DNA of 64,000 nucleotides from contig NZ_CP119787.1 of the NCBI RefSeq assembly GCF_029338255.1, positions 806,001 through 870,000 on the forward strand, in the 5' to 3' direction. This stretch comes from Haloarcula halobia (GTDB lineage Archaea; Halobacteriota; Halobacteria; Halobacteriales; Haloarculaceae). Made by a program: the position numbers and the translations under genes. Positions 43,454-53,066 of this stretch are shown in pieces. The notes below the pieces were generated by a model. That model worked only from the letters and a program-made list of their open reading frames with translations, searched no databases and had not been told where the DNA came from. Numbering within the stretch: the stretch's first letter is position 1; the number at the start of each line of letters is the position of its first letter.

Positions 43454-45295
43454 TCAGTCGGCGGCGACGGCCTCGCCGGCCTCGTCGAGCAGGTCCTCGA
43501 TGTCGCGTTCGGTCGGCTCGTTCTCCAGCAGGACGCCGATGGGCAGGGTCGGCGCGCCGTCGACGAGGTTCTCCATCAGGACCAGGCGTTCGCGGGCCCG
43601 CGACATCCCGACGTAGAACACCCGCCGCTCGTTGTCCGTCAGGATCGGGACGGGGCTTGTGTGTTTGGTGAACTCCTCGACGCTGGGCACCTCGATTCCC
43701 TTCTGGTCTATCGTCGCGGCCATCTGCTCGACGACCTTCTCGGTGAGGTCGGTGGCGACGAAGACGTGGTCGGCCTCGCGTCCCTTCGCGGAGTGGATGG
43801 TTCCCAGACGGACGCGGTTCGGGTCCATGCTGCGGTAGTCGCCCGTGAAGTAGGCGTCGACGGATCGCTCCTGGAAGTTGGTCACCTTCCGGAGCATGTC
43901 CGCCGCGGAGGCTGGGTCGGGGACGAACGGGACGTGGTCGCGCACGACGTCCGGGTCCAGCTCGATCTCGGCGATGTCGTCTGCCTCGTGCTCGTCTTCG
44001 AGGTCTTCGAGCGCCTCGAAGAAGTCGTCGCGTTCGCCGGTGCCGAAGGCCGAGTCGGCGAGCATGTCGGCCAGTCGGCGGCCCTGCAGGACGGTGAGCG
44101 GTTCGTCGTTCTCCATGGCCTCGACGGCGCGGACGTACTGGGTCAGCCGGTCGGTCCACATCCGCTGGTCGGTCAGACAGGAGAAGGGGATGCCGTTGCC
44201 GATGAACTCGTCCATGAACTGGAACATCTGGTAGCGCGCCCGGAAGAGGACCATCACCGTCTCGTCGGACTGTTCGACGGTCTTGGTGACGTTCCGCGAG
44301 AGGTCGAACATCGAGGGGTTCTGGACGGCCTCGACGCGACCGCCCTCCTTGCGCGGGTTGAGGTCTTTCTCCTGGCGCTTCTCGATGTGGCGCACCTCGC
44401 GGTTGACGACGTTGAGGATGCGCGAGGGCAGGCGATAGGAGTTGGGCAGGATCTCGTCCTGGGTGACGACCTCCTCGAGCAGGAGGTCGGGGTCGGCGCC
44501 CTGCCAGGCGTAGACGACCTGGTCGTCGTCGCCGGCGATGAGCACTCGCCTCATGTGGGGCTTCCACTCCTGGTAGACGTCGTACTGCAGGGTCGTGATG
44601 TCCTGGAACTCGTCGATGATGAGGTAGTCGACGTTCGGGAGCAGCGAGCGCTGGGCGACCCGTTCGAGCATGTCGGCGAAGCCGGTCAGGTCGTTGTCGC
44701 CCTTGTAGGTGCGCCAGGCGCGGATGGCGTTTGGCACGTCAACCCGGTCGTCGTCGGTCGGCCACGTCGGCGTGTACTTGTTGCCCGTCTGGGCCCGGTC
44801 GTCGATCTCCGGGGGCAGGCGGACCTCCTCGTCGTCCCACTTGAAGGGGACGTCGTACCAGTCGGCGACGTCACGGCGGGTCCGCTGGAGCCACTGGCTC
44901 GTCGCGATGATCTTGTTCCCGAGCGTCGTCGAGCGGGCCGAACGGCGACGTGACCCCTCGTACTCGTCCTCGAACTCGAGGCCGAACTGCTCACAGAACT
45001 CCTCCTTGTCCGTCTCGCCGACGACGTCGCCACGCGAGAGGTTCAGCAACTCGTAGGCCTTCGCGTGCATCGTCGAGACGTTCCCGCGGAGCGCCCGGGG
45101 CGAGAGGTCCAGGCGCTCGGCCAGCCGCTCGCGTATCTCGGCCGCTGCGGCACGGGTGTACGAGACCACGAGTACGTCCCGGAACTCGACGTCGTCGTCT
45201 TCGAGTATCTCCTCGACGCGGTCGAGCAGCGCTGTCGTCTTCCCGCTACCGGGCCCACCGAACAGGCGGACGACCTCGGTGGTCGAGTCGGTCAT
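43454..45295 (-). CDS. UvrD/Rep-type superfamily 1A DNA helicase
   Basis: A 613-residue SF1A helicase. Walker A is FGGPGSGKTTALL at residues ~12-24, motif Ia VVSYTRAAAAEIRER, motif Ib NVSTMHAKAY, Walker B YLIIDEFQDITTLQ, motif III VLIAGDDDQVVYAWQGADP, motif IV LPNSYRLP, motif V VRLGTIHSAKGREADHVFV, and motif VI FYVGMSRARERLVL. All key residues are present, so it should be an active 3'-5' helicase in DNA repair or restart. It is shorter than bacterial UvrD (~720). Convergent with the RNA ligase. Confidence 0.93.
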   Translation of the reverse strand: MTDSTTEVVRLFGGPGSGKTTALLDRVEEILEDDDVEFRDVLVVSYTRAAAAEIRERLAERLDLSPRALRGNVSTMHAKAYELLNLSRGDVVGETDKEEFCEQFGLEFEDEYEGSRRRSARSTTLGNKIIATSQWLQRTRRDVADWYDVPFKWDDEEVRLPPEIDDRAQTGNKYTPTWPTDDDRVDVPNAIRAWRTYKGDNDLTGFADMLERVAQRSLLPNVDYLIIDEFQDITTLQYDVYQEWKPHMRRVLIAGDDDQVVYAWQGADPDLLLEEVVTQDEILPNSYRLPSRILNVVNREVRHIEKRQEKDLNPRKEGGRVEAVQNPSMFDLSRNVTKTVEQSDETVMVLFRARYQMFQFMDEFIGNGIPFSCLTDQRMWTDRLTQYVRAVEAMENDEPLTVLQGRRLADMLADSAFGTGERDDFFEALEDLEDEHEADDIAEIELDPDVVRDHVPFVPDPASAADMLRKVTNFQERSVDAYFTGDYRSMDPNRVRLGTIHSAKGREADHVFVATDLTEKVVEQMAATIDQKGIEVPSVEEFTKHTSPVPILTDNERRVFYVGMSRARERLVLMENLVDGAPTLPIGVLLENEPTERDIEDLLDEAGEAVAAD

Positions 45296-45371
45296 TGGGC
45301 CTAGGCTAGACCCCCGCGACTATAAACGACGTGCTTTAAGAAAGGCGTGGGGCGAACTCACGTGGCCGCCG

Positions 45372-45530
45372 CTACGGGTGTCGCGGCGACCGCGCGTCTC
45401 TGACCTCGGGGCCGTCCCGAACCTTGTCTTCGCAGGCCGGACAGATTCGTGGCGCGCTGACGTCCGGAGGCGTGAAGACCCGCACGTAGTCTTTCGTGAC
45501 GAAACCGCCGCAGTTCTGACACTCTGGCAT
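45372..45530 (-). CDS. DUF7563-like zinc ribbon protein
   Basis: A 52-residue protein. Four Cys form a zinc ribbon: CQNCG at residue 4 and CPAC near residue 34, with VTKDYVRVFTPPD between. It matches from memory small haloarchaeal DUF7563 proteins (MPxCxNCG..VTxxYxRVFxP). Such small zinc-finger proteins are common in haloarchaea and mostly uncharacterised. ATG 45530 and TAG at 45372-45374. The start is preceded by an AT-rich promoter stretch. Confidence 0.75.
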   Translation of the reverse strand: MPECQNCGGFVTKDYVRVFTPPDVSAPRICPACEDKVRDGPEVRDARSPRHP

Positions 45531-45597
45531 GGGTACTCGTCACATTGTCATCAACTCTCATATAATTATTGGCAAAAATTACTTTCACATTAGTTGA

Positions 45598-45897
45598 CTA
45601 TCTGTACAGCGAGACGTACAGCATCGCGAACCCGATGATAAAGGGCACCGTCTCGGACATCTGGAGGAAGACGTCGACGAGCGGGGCGGTGCGCCCGGTC
45701 CCCAGCTGCGTGATGACGGTGGTGACCGCGACGCCCATGCTGATGAACGCGAACCCGACGAAGGCATACTGCAGGCGCTCCGAGGGGCGCTGCCGGTAGG
45801 CCTGGAAGCTGATGAGCGTGATACCGAGCGTCAGGCCGAAGACGGCCATCCGCATCAGGAGGAGGACGCTCCTGGCGACCTCGACGCCGTCGACCAC
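45598..45897 (-). CDS. DUF7521-like three-helix membrane protein
   Basis: A 99-residue protein with three membrane helices (VLLLMRMAVFGLTLGITLIS, ERLQYAFVGFAFISMGVAVT and VPFIIGFAMLYVSLY). A short basic loop YRQRPSERLQY follows helix 1. The haloarchaeal DUF7521 family has this layout and is commonly encoded next to a winged-helix regulator, as here (33-bp gap from the HTH gene upstream). The pair may form a membrane-sensing unit, but that is inference. Confidence 0.7.
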   Translation of the reverse strand: MVDGVEVARSVLLLMRMAVFGLTLGITLISFQAYRQRPSERLQYAFVGFAFISMGVAVTTVITQLGTGRTAPLVDVFLQMSETVPFIIGFAMLYVSLYR

Positions 45898-45930
45898 GGC
45901 GTCACCACCCCCCCTGCGTCGGCGTCCGCT

Positions 45931-46281
45931 TCATTCCGGATTCAGCTCGTCCCAGAGCTGACTGAACCGGTCGGGGAGGTTCTCCTCGCGGTAGATGCGG
46001 ACCCTGTACTCCTCGTCTTCAAGCGAGATGACAGTCGAGTCGAAGTTCGACTCGTAGACCTTGTAGTGGTTGCCGTCGTCGGCCACCAGTGTCTGGTCGG
46101 TGACCAGGTCGTACTCGTCTAACATCTCGATGCGACGGTAGACCGTCGGGAGGGACAGGTCACACTCGTCTGCGAGCTCCTTTGCCGACCGGGGCTCTTG
46201 ACTGATAGCGGCCAGGACACGTCGGGCGTGTGAATCGCCGATCGTATCCAGGATCTCCTCGATACTCTTGTCCTCGGACAC
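45931..46281 (-). CDS. ArsR-like winged helix transcriptional regulator
   Basis: A 116-residue protein with a single winged HTH at the N-terminus: IGDSHARRVLAAISQEPRSA, ELADECDLSLPTVYRRIEML and the wing YDLVTDQTLVADDGNHYKVY. The acidic C-terminal part (STVISLEDEEYRVRIYREEN) probably dimerises. No metal-binding Cys is present, so it is not a metal-sensing ArsR. It is transcribed with the downstream DUF7521-like membrane protein. Target genes are unknown; autoregulation is likely. Confidence 0.85.
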   Translation of the reverse strand: MSEDKSIEEILDTIGDSHARRVLAAISQEPRSAKELADECDLSLPTVYRRIEMLDEYDLVTDQTLVADDGNHYKVYESNFDSTVISLEDEEYRVRIYREENLPDRFSQLWDELNPE

Positions 46282-46606
46282 TGGTTCAGTCTACTCGTCG
46301 TATCATATAAGCGTTCGTGCAGCGGGTACCGTGTTCACACTCAGAAAACGCTCACCTGGCTATATACCGGTGGTGTCCGTCGGTTCGCCTGCAGTCGCCG
46401 GGCGGGTGTGAGGCCGCCGTCGCCGGCCGATATCCCCGTCGACGCCGGGCCTCGTGACCCAGCGCCCGCCCGTTCGTCGCCCGCCGGCGCCTGACCCTCG
46501 TCGGCCGGCGACTGTCTGCGTCTTTACACGGAGTAGCGACGGCGCCGAGAGCCGTGGCTCCGTCACTCGCGTCACCGCCGAAAAGTACCCCCCTCGCGGG
46601 GCGTGG
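46282..46606. other. Intergenic region with no recognisable gene
   Basis: 325 bp upstream of the winged-helix gene. It contains a probable promoter with TATA-like atcatataagcg on the minus strand close to 46305. No other structure was recognised. Confidence 0.35.
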
Positions 46607-46786
46607 TCAGTTTACCGGTGTCCAGCCACACACCGAGCACTCGGTCGCGGCGGACGAATGGAGCCCGCCACAGTCCGGACACTGCTTTTTGTTGTAGTTG
46701 TCCTCCCAACCTGTCTCCTCGACGTCGTGTCCGCGCTGGGTGAGAAATTCGTCGAACATGTCGTCAGGACTCGGTGCGGTCGCCAT
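46607..46786 (-). CDS. HVO_0416 family zinc finger protein
   Basis: A 59-residue protein. An acidic N-terminus (DDMFDEFLTQRGHDVEETGW) is followed by ED(N/S)YNKKQCPDCGG and AATECSVCGW, a four-Cys zinc ribbon. I recognise the pattern of the haloarchaeal HVO_0416 zinc finger family (DEFL..RGH, GWE, YNKKQCPxCG). Function unknown. It begins at ATG 46786 and ends in TGA at 46607-46609. A second in-frame ATG ten codons later is a possible internal start. Confidence 0.85.
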   Translation of the reverse strand: MATAPSPDDMFDEFLTQRGHDVEETGWEDNYNKKQCPDCGGLHSSAATECSVCGWTPVN

Positions 46787-47029
46787 ACATGGTATGCTAT
46801 ACCACGCCAGTACTTAGAGGTACTGGTCCCGTCGCATGTTGTCACGGAACGGCCGACGACGCGAAGCGCCCCCTGGACGGGACGAAACTGGAGAGCACAT
46901 GTGTGCGGGACGCCGGCTTCCGAGTGGGACCGGGTCCCGGGCGCGCGACGTGTCGACGACGGCGTCGAGGTCGACCGTTCCGGGCCGGTTCGAGGGCCGT
47001 CCGGGAGTGTCGAACTGTCCCGGTACCAG

Positions 47030-48664
47030 TCAGGGGAGCTGGACGAAGTAGTTCGCCGAGGTCCCGCTGTACTCGATGGAGAAGCCGAAGAAGTCCTTCG
47101 TCCCCACCTTGTCGAAGGTCAGCGTAATGGTCTGCTCGCCGCCTGCCGGCACGACGATGTCGCTGTCGACGGTGTCCCAGTCACCGAAGAGGTACAACGT
47201 GTCGGCGTCGTTGCCGTTCAACACAGCGGAATCCTGGTTTGCCTTGTTGCTGTTCGAGGAATAAAACAGGAGCCGGGCACGCGTTATCTTCTGGTCCTGG
47301 GTGCCGGTGTTGGCCAGCGTAACCTCCACCGTGCCCGTGTTCTTGCGTTCCACCGATTCCAGGCTCACGCTCCCGGGGGTCCCGGGGTTGATTTCGGAGA
47401 CGCTGTCCTCGCCACCACTCCCGCCGCCGACTGTGATTGTGAACGTCGTCCGTTCTCTGGGCTCGATGGTCCCGCTCCCGTCGAAGTCGCCTTCGGCGGT
47501 GACGACCGACGTTCCGGCGCTCGACGGCGAGAACACGACCGACGCCGCCCCGTCCTCGTCGCTCCGCTCCGTGACCGACGTCCCACCCGAGGGAAGGAAG
47601 GTCCCGTCGGACGTGCTGAACGTCACCTCGCCCGTCGCGGGGTTGTTGTACCGGTCCCGGACCTCGACGGCCAGTTCCGTCGACTCCCCGGTGCGGATGC
47701 TCTCCGTCACGTCGCCGTCTCCGGTCAGGTAGCGCGCGCCGAGGACGCTGTCGTCGACGTCACTGCCGACGCCGACCCGGGCAATCCGGAGCTGGTACTC
47801 GCCGGGCTCGAGGTTCACCGTCAGCGTGTTGTACGGGTCGCCGGGCGTGACGTCGATGTTGGCGACGTTGCCGTTCGGACTCCTCTCGTCCTCGAGGAGC
47901 GTCTCCCACTGTTCTTCGGTCAACGTCGTCGGGAGTTCGATCACGATGTCGCCGCTCCCGTCGTTGGTGATGGTCGTCGACGTGGTCGGCGCCGACAGGG
48001 GGACCGTCTCGATGGCCACCGACTGCGTGCTCGCCGTCGAGAGCTGGCCGTCGAGCAACACGAGCGTCACCTGGTCGCCCTCGATGAAGCTCCCCGAGCT
48101 GACGGGCAGTCCCGCACCGCCCTCGAAGGTGTTGACGAGCGTGTTGTGTTCGTACACCGTGACTGGCGCGTTTCCGTACTCGTTGTAGGCCGGCCGGTAA
48201 CGGAGCGTCGTCGTCTCGAAGGTCCTGTCGTCCCCGTTCCAGTAGGTGTCGGCCGACGGCGCGCGGGCGTTCGAAACTGTCACCGTCCCGGCACCCCTCG
48301 TCTCGATAGTTCCCGCCCCGACGCCGGGGTTGATGAGGAAGAACCGTGACGGGTAGCGTGCGGCGAGTTCCAGCTGGGCCGACCCCGGGACGTCCTCGGT
48401 CCCCGACTGGAGGATGGTGCGCTCGAGGTTCAACATGTCCTGCTGGACGCGCTTGTTGTGCTCGAACTCGACTTGCTGGTTCTCGGCCGGGACGGCGTTG
48501 ACCTGTATCAACGCGAGCATCGAGATGAGCAGTCCGAACATCAGTATCGCACCGACGACCGGCGAAACACCCCGGCTGTCGCGGCCGAACCGGCTAGCGG
48601 ACCGGGCGGGGTCGCGGGTTGACCGCTGGCGACTCTGTGACTGGGTCTGTGTCTCTTGTGTCAT
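47030..48664 (-). CDS. Archaellin/pilin-like surface protein with Ig-like domains
   Basis: A 544-residue protein. It has the class III signal typical of haloarchaeal pilins: basic segment SRFGRDSRGVSPVVGAILMF with cleavage expected after G of SRG, then a hydrophobic core through GLLISMLALIQVN. The remainder is extracellular and beta-rich: a domain with TTLRYRPAYNEYGNAPVTVY, an Ig/filamin-like part (STELAVEVRDRYNNPATGEV, then DGAASVVFSPSS) and a C-terminal jelly-roll-like part. It is much larger than typical pilins (~120-200), so a minor pilin or adhesin-like tip protein is likely. It is the last gene of the pilus operon, 6 bp after the platform gene. Confidence 0.83.
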   Translation of the reverse strand: MTQETQTQSQSRQRSTRDPARSASRFGRDSRGVSPVVGAILMFGLLISMLALIQVNAVPAENQQVEFEHNKRVQQDMLNLERTILQSGTEDVPGSAQLELAARYPSRFFLINPGVGAGTIETRGAGTVTVSNARAPSADTYWNGDDRTFETTTLRYRPAYNEYGNAPVTVYEHNTLVNTFEGGAGLPVSSGSFIEGDQVTLVLLDGQLSTASTQSVAIETVPLSAPTTSTTITNDGSGDIVIELPTTLTEEQWETLLEDERSPNGNVANIDVTPGDPYNTLTVNLEPGEYQLRIARVGVGSDVDDSVLGARYLTGDGDVTESIRTGESTELAVEVRDRYNNPATGEVTFSTSDGTFLPSGGTSVTERSDEDGAASVVFSPSSAGTSVVTAEGDFDGSGTIEPRERTTFTITVGGGSGGEDSVSEINPGTPGSVSLESVERKNTGTVEVTLANTGTQDQKITRARLLFYSSNSNKANQDSAVLNGNDADTLYLFGDWDTVDSDIVVPAGGEQTITLTFDKVGTKDFFGFSIEYSGTSANYFVQLP

Positions 48665-48670
48665 AGTCTG

Positions 48671-50800
48671 TTAGATGAGCATGAACGCGGCAGTTGAGAG
48701 CACCACGAGCCCGATTCCGTACTTCAGGCCGCTGAACGCGTCGTTGTCGACGAGTTTCCCGGCCAGCAGCCCGGAGCCGAGCCCCTGGATGATCGCCGAG
48801 TGGAAGAACAGCGTCTCGTAGGCCGCGATGGGCAGATTCGAAATGCTGATCGGTGCCTCGATGTCCGTGTTCGGAGCCGTCGTCTGGGTGTTCGCGATCG
48901 GTTCGAGATACGCCGTCGTCAGCATCGCGACGACGAGCAGGTAGACCAGGAACCCGATGATGACGACGGCGACGTAGGAACTGAGCTCGCGTCGTCGCTG
49001 TTGCTCTATCTTGAAGCGGTTCCGGGTGTCGTTGGCGGCGATACTGAGAACCCGCGCGAGGTCGCTGCTCGAGCGCATCCCCTCGGCGATGAGCTTGATC
49101 GCCCGCGAGAGCTGTGGGACGCGCAGTCGGTCGGCGAACGAACGGAGTGCCCGGGACGTGTCGTGGTTCCACTCGATGTCGTTGCGGACCTTCCGCAGTT
49201 CCGTCTCGATGGGGCCACTCGACCACTTCGCGACGAGGCCGAGCGCCTCGGTGGTCGGCACGCCCATCTTGTTCGCGCTCGACAGCGCGTTCATCGTGTC
49301 CGGGAACTGGCTGGCGATCCGGTTCTCGCGACGCCGCTTTCGCTCGACGAACGCCGACAGCGGCACGATGACGACGAGGAGCGGCACGACGACGAGCAGG
49401 AGCGTCGCGACGCGGGGTGCATCGAGGAACGCCTGTCGGCTCAGTTCCGCGCTCCCCGCGTTGACGACGCCCCCGACCCAGAGCACTGCGAGCGGGACGC
49501 TCACCGGCAGTGTCATCAGGGGGCTGGCATCGAAGACGGCCGTCACCGGGAACAACGAATCGACGAAGTACCGCTGCCGGCGCTGGCGGAGGTACGCCCT
49601 CTGTTCTATTTGCATCTGCGCTTCGGGAGACGTCTCCTCGGCGCCATTGACCGCCGATGCGACCGTCTCGATCGCCTGCTGGACGAGATCCCGGGCGACC
49701 AGCACCGCGAGTCGCGCCGTCCCGTCGTTCGTGACGTGGTGTTCCGTTTCGAGGTCGACCTTCGGCTGGGTGAACGGGCTCGACAGCGTGTCGATCAGCA
49801 CGAGGAACATCACCATCGCCAGCGGCATCACGGCATAGACCAGGAGCGTGACCTGGCCGACGGTGTTCGCGCCAAGCAGGCTCATCACGATGAGGATGAC
49901 GATGAGGAACAGCGGTGCGGCGACGAACAGGACGACGAAAACCTCGCTCAGCAACGAGAGCGTCTCGAGGAACCCGGTCTGTTCGTCCCGTGCCTCCTCG
50001 AGGTAGGCGTCGGTCTGGGTCTCTAAGAACACCGTCACTTCGCCGCCCGAGTCGATCACGCTCAACAGGTCGTCGAAGAACTGTTCTAAGTTGTCACTCG
50101 GGGTGATGTTCCGGGCGTTCTGCAGGGCCGTATAGAGGTCGTTCCCGAACAGTTCGACGTCGCGGACGATCATCTGGAACTCGTTTGCCACCTCGCCGTA
50201 GGTGTCCTGGGCCGACCCGAGTATCTTGATCGTCTCGACGATGTCCATCCCGCCGTACGACAGCGCGTACATGAATGTGATCGCGTGTGGGAGGGTGACG
50301 TTGATGTTTCGACGCCGGCCGCCGACCAGCGATTTCGGATAGTAGTACCGGGCGAACCACGTCCCGCCGGCAAGGAGGCTGGCGGCGACGATAGCGAGCG
50401 CCCCACCGGTGAACAGCGTCCTGTTCTCGCCGAGGTACACCGTCACCTCGCCCCGGAACTCGAAGGGGTTCGACAGAGACCCGACGACGCCCAGGTCGAC
50501 GAGGACGACGGTCAGGAGGACGCCCGCTACCACCCCGACGAACGCCGCTGCGATGGCGTACATCGCGGTCCGCTCGAGGTACACGTCGTAGTTCTGCCCG
50601 AACCGGGCCTGGTTCAGCCAGCGCTGGAGGTTCCGGTACTTCTTCGGGCGGAGTCGGTAGTAGCTCCGGAGGTACCCGTACTGCTCGCGGAACTCCTCGC
50701 TGTCCTCGGGCCGGACCGACTCGGGGTCCCGGTACTGACTGACCCCGGTATCGGTCGACGTTCCCCGACTGGAGGCGCTCCGGTAGTCGTCTCCCCCCAT
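48671..50800 (-). CDS. Type IV pilus platform protein, TadC/PilC-like
   Basis: A 709-residue membrane protein with two T2SSF (GspF) domains, one around residues 150-310 (NVTLPHAITFMYALSYGGMD) and one around 490-650 (FPDTMNALSSANKMGVPTTE). Each is followed by two to three membrane helices, and a further two-helix region is near residue 75. The N-terminal RPKKYRNLQRWLNQARFG is typical of haloarchaeal PilC-type proteins. It is expected to anchor the ATPase and nucleate pilus growth. The start overlaps the ATPase stop by one base (TGATG). Confidence 0.9.
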   Translation of the reverse strand: MGGDDYRSASSRGTSTDTGVSQYRDPESVRPEDSEEFREQYGYLRSYYRLRPKKYRNLQRWLNQARFGQNYDVYLERTAMYAIAAAFVGVVAGVLLTVVLVDLGVVGSLSNPFEFRGEVTVYLGENRTLFTGGALAIVAASLLAGGTWFARYYYPKSLVGGRRRNINVTLPHAITFMYALSYGGMDIVETIKILGSAQDTYGEVANEFQMIVRDVELFGNDLYTALQNARNITPSDNLEQFFDDLLSVIDSGGEVTVFLETQTDAYLEEARDEQTGFLETLSLLSEVFVVLFVAAPLFLIVILIVMSLLGANTVGQVTLLVYAVMPLAMVMFLVLIDTLSSPFTQPKVDLETEHHVTNDGTARLAVLVARDLVQQAIETVASAVNGAEETSPEAQMQIEQRAYLRQRRQRYFVDSLFPVTAVFDASPLMTLPVSVPLAVLWVGGVVNAGSAELSRQAFLDAPRVATLLLVVVPLLVVIVPLSAFVERKRRRENRIASQFPDTMNALSSANKMGVPTTEALGLVAKWSSGPIETELRKVRNDIEWNHDTSRALRSFADRLRVPQLSRAIKLIAEGMRSSSDLARVLSIAANDTRNRFKIEQQRRRELSSYVAVVIIGFLVYLLVVAMLTTAYLEPIANTQTTAPNTDIEAPISISNLPIAAYETLFFHSAIIQGLGSGLLAGKLVDNDAFSGLKYGIGLVVLSTAAFMLI

Positions 50801-52693
50801 CAGCCGTCCTCAATGAGCGTTCGCAGGTCGACGTCGTTCGACTTCATCCCCTCGAGGTTGGGCCCATGTTTCCGGAGGTACTCGCCGGTGAGTCGACCCG
50901 CTTCGAGGTCGGCCATCGTCCCCTCGTGGTCCTTGTCGAACAGCTGAATCGCGCCGGTCACCTCGACGTAGCCGTTGATCCCCTCGTCGGCGAGGTATTG
51001 CAGGAGCCGTCGCCGGTCTTCGAGTTGCCGGTCGAGTTCCTCGTCGTCCCAGCCCCGCTCGCTGGCGATCTCGACCATCAACTCGGACTTTCCAGTCTGC
51101 TCGTGCGTGTCGGTCTCGGCGTCGCGCTTGAACACTGTCTTCGAGCGGACCTCGCTGCTGTCGTACTCCTGGGGCAGTATCTCGGCCGTCTCGACGTTCC
51201 GGCGGACGCGCTCGTCGCCCATGTAGGTCTGGCGCTGTATCGAGACGATGTCCAGGTCCTGGAGCATCTGGACCGGGACGTTGAGCGGCTCGTTTTCCAT
51301 CCGGGAGATGACCGTCTCGACGGAGTCGGCGTGGAACGTCGTGTAGGCCGTGTGGCCCGTCGACATCGCCTGGAAGAAGGTCAGTGCGACCCGCTCTTCG
51401 GTCCGGATCTCCCCGACGAGGAGGTACTCCGGCCGCTGTCTGAGTGCGGCATTGAGGAGGTTGTACATGCTGACTTCGCCACGGCCCTCGGCGGTCAGCG
51501 GCGTACGCGTGACGCTCTGGATCCAGTTCTCGTGGGGGAGGTCGATCTCGCGCGTGTCCTCGATGGAGACGATCTTGCTCGACGGCGGGATGGAAAAACG
51601 AGATGGCGTTCATGCTCGAGGTCTTGCCCGACCCCGTGCCGCCGGCGAAGATGAGCGACTTGTTGTTCTGGATCGCGATCCAGTAGTACGCCATCAACTC
51701 CGCCGAGAACGTGTTCCACCGGACGAGGTCGACCGGGGTGAAGGGAATGTCGGCGAACTTCCTGATGGTGAAGTTCGACCCGCGGGTGCTGATGTCGCCG
51801 CCCAGCGTCATCTGCACGCGGCTCCCGTTCGGGAGCGAGGCGTCGACGAGCGGGCTCGAGACCGTGAGTTGCTTCCCGGCCCGCTGGGCCGTCCGGAAGA
51901 TGAAGGAGTCGAGCGATTCGCGGTCGAAGGCGATGTTCGACTTCAGGTCGCGGTACTCCCGGTGGTAGACGAACACCGGGACGTTCGTCCCGTCACAGGA
52001 GACGTCCTCGACCGCGGGGTCACGCATGATGGGATCGATGGCTCCGTAGTCGATGAAGTCACGGACGAGGTAGTACAGGAGCTTGTGGAGCGTCCCGGCC
52101 TCGACCGTCGCGGCGTTCTTCAGGATCATCTCCTTCGCTTCCTGTTCGAACAGTGTCCGGCGCTCGAGTTCGTCGTCGAAATCCTTGTACATGAGCTGGT
52201 TGCGCAGCAGCTCGACGAGGTCGGTCCGGACGTACCGCTCGAAGTTGTTCATCGTCACCTCCGTGACGAGGTATCTGTGCTCCCGTGTGTGGTCGTCGTA
52301 GACGATGGCGACGAACGCGTAGGGCTTTCGCACCCACCGGTACTCGACCAGTTCGTACGCGTCGAGAAACGAGAAGTCGAAAAAGCGCGTCGCGATGAAC
52401 TCGTTCGACGGCGCGTCGGCGAACTCCTCGTCCGTGTTCTCGACGTAGTAGTTGCGAACGTCGGTGAGGATGTCGGTCACTGTCGGGTCCTCCCACAGGA
52501 CCATCTCCGTTTCGGACTGCTCGTCCTCGGAGTCGACCCGTTCGATGTCGAGCGCTTCTGTCAGCTGTTCGTCGGGCTGTTCGTCGCCCTCGCGTCGCTC
52601 GGAGACGCCGGCTGCCGATTCGGCGGTACTCTCCAACAGATTGCTGGCCTGTTCGGTTACCCCTCGTCCTCCTGTCGTTGGTTCGTCGTTCAT
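50800..52693 (-). pseudogene. Type IV pilus assembly ATPase (TadA/PilB-like), frameshifted
   Basis: A secretion ATPase of the GspE/TadA family, broken by one extra base. From ATG 52693 the first ~365 residues run through an acidic N-terminus, the N1 domain (RDFIDYGAIDPIMRDPAVED) and Walker A GGTGSGKTSSMNAIS. The frame then fails at a five-T run followed by CC (minus strand; 51592-51598). The downstream frame continues without gap: PPSSKIVSIEDTREID, PEYLLVGEIRTEE (Walker B), TTFHADSVETVISRM (His box), to the stop at 50800-50802. The length is 1893 nt if one base is removed, i.e. 630 residues. Either a sequencing or assembly error, phase-variable slippage, or a recent null allele. The operon downstream is intact. 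Confidence 0.9.
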
Positions 52694-53066
52694 GATAGTC
52701 TGTTCCGTCTTCCGCAGACCCGCCCCGAACGTTCGCTGTCACCCCGGTCGTCGACCGCTCGACAGCGAGAGTGCCACACTCACCGCCGTCCGGAGCAGAC
52801 TCGGTTCGTTCGGACACCGGTGCGTCCCGATATCCACCCCCTTGACAGTCCGAACGGAGTCGTTATGTCAGGACCGCATCCACGTATGTTAGGATAGTCT
52901 CCAGTAAGCTACGTCTATTTATCAATATATCGGCTGATAATATCCATTAGATTATCGGTTGGTTTCCCGAACCACACAGATACGAGAGACGACACCGGCG
53001 GCCCGGGGTCTCGGAACGACGACCGTCGGGTCGGCCGAACCGTGGCCGCTGAACGACCGTTCCCTG
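52694..53066. other. Intergenic region upstream of the pilus operon
   Basis: 373 bp. The part around 52905-52960 is AT-rich with several TATA-like stretches (tatttatcaatatatc, ataatatcc), which could drive the pilus operon with a leader near 200 nt. No ORF or remnant was recognised. Confidence 0.4.
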
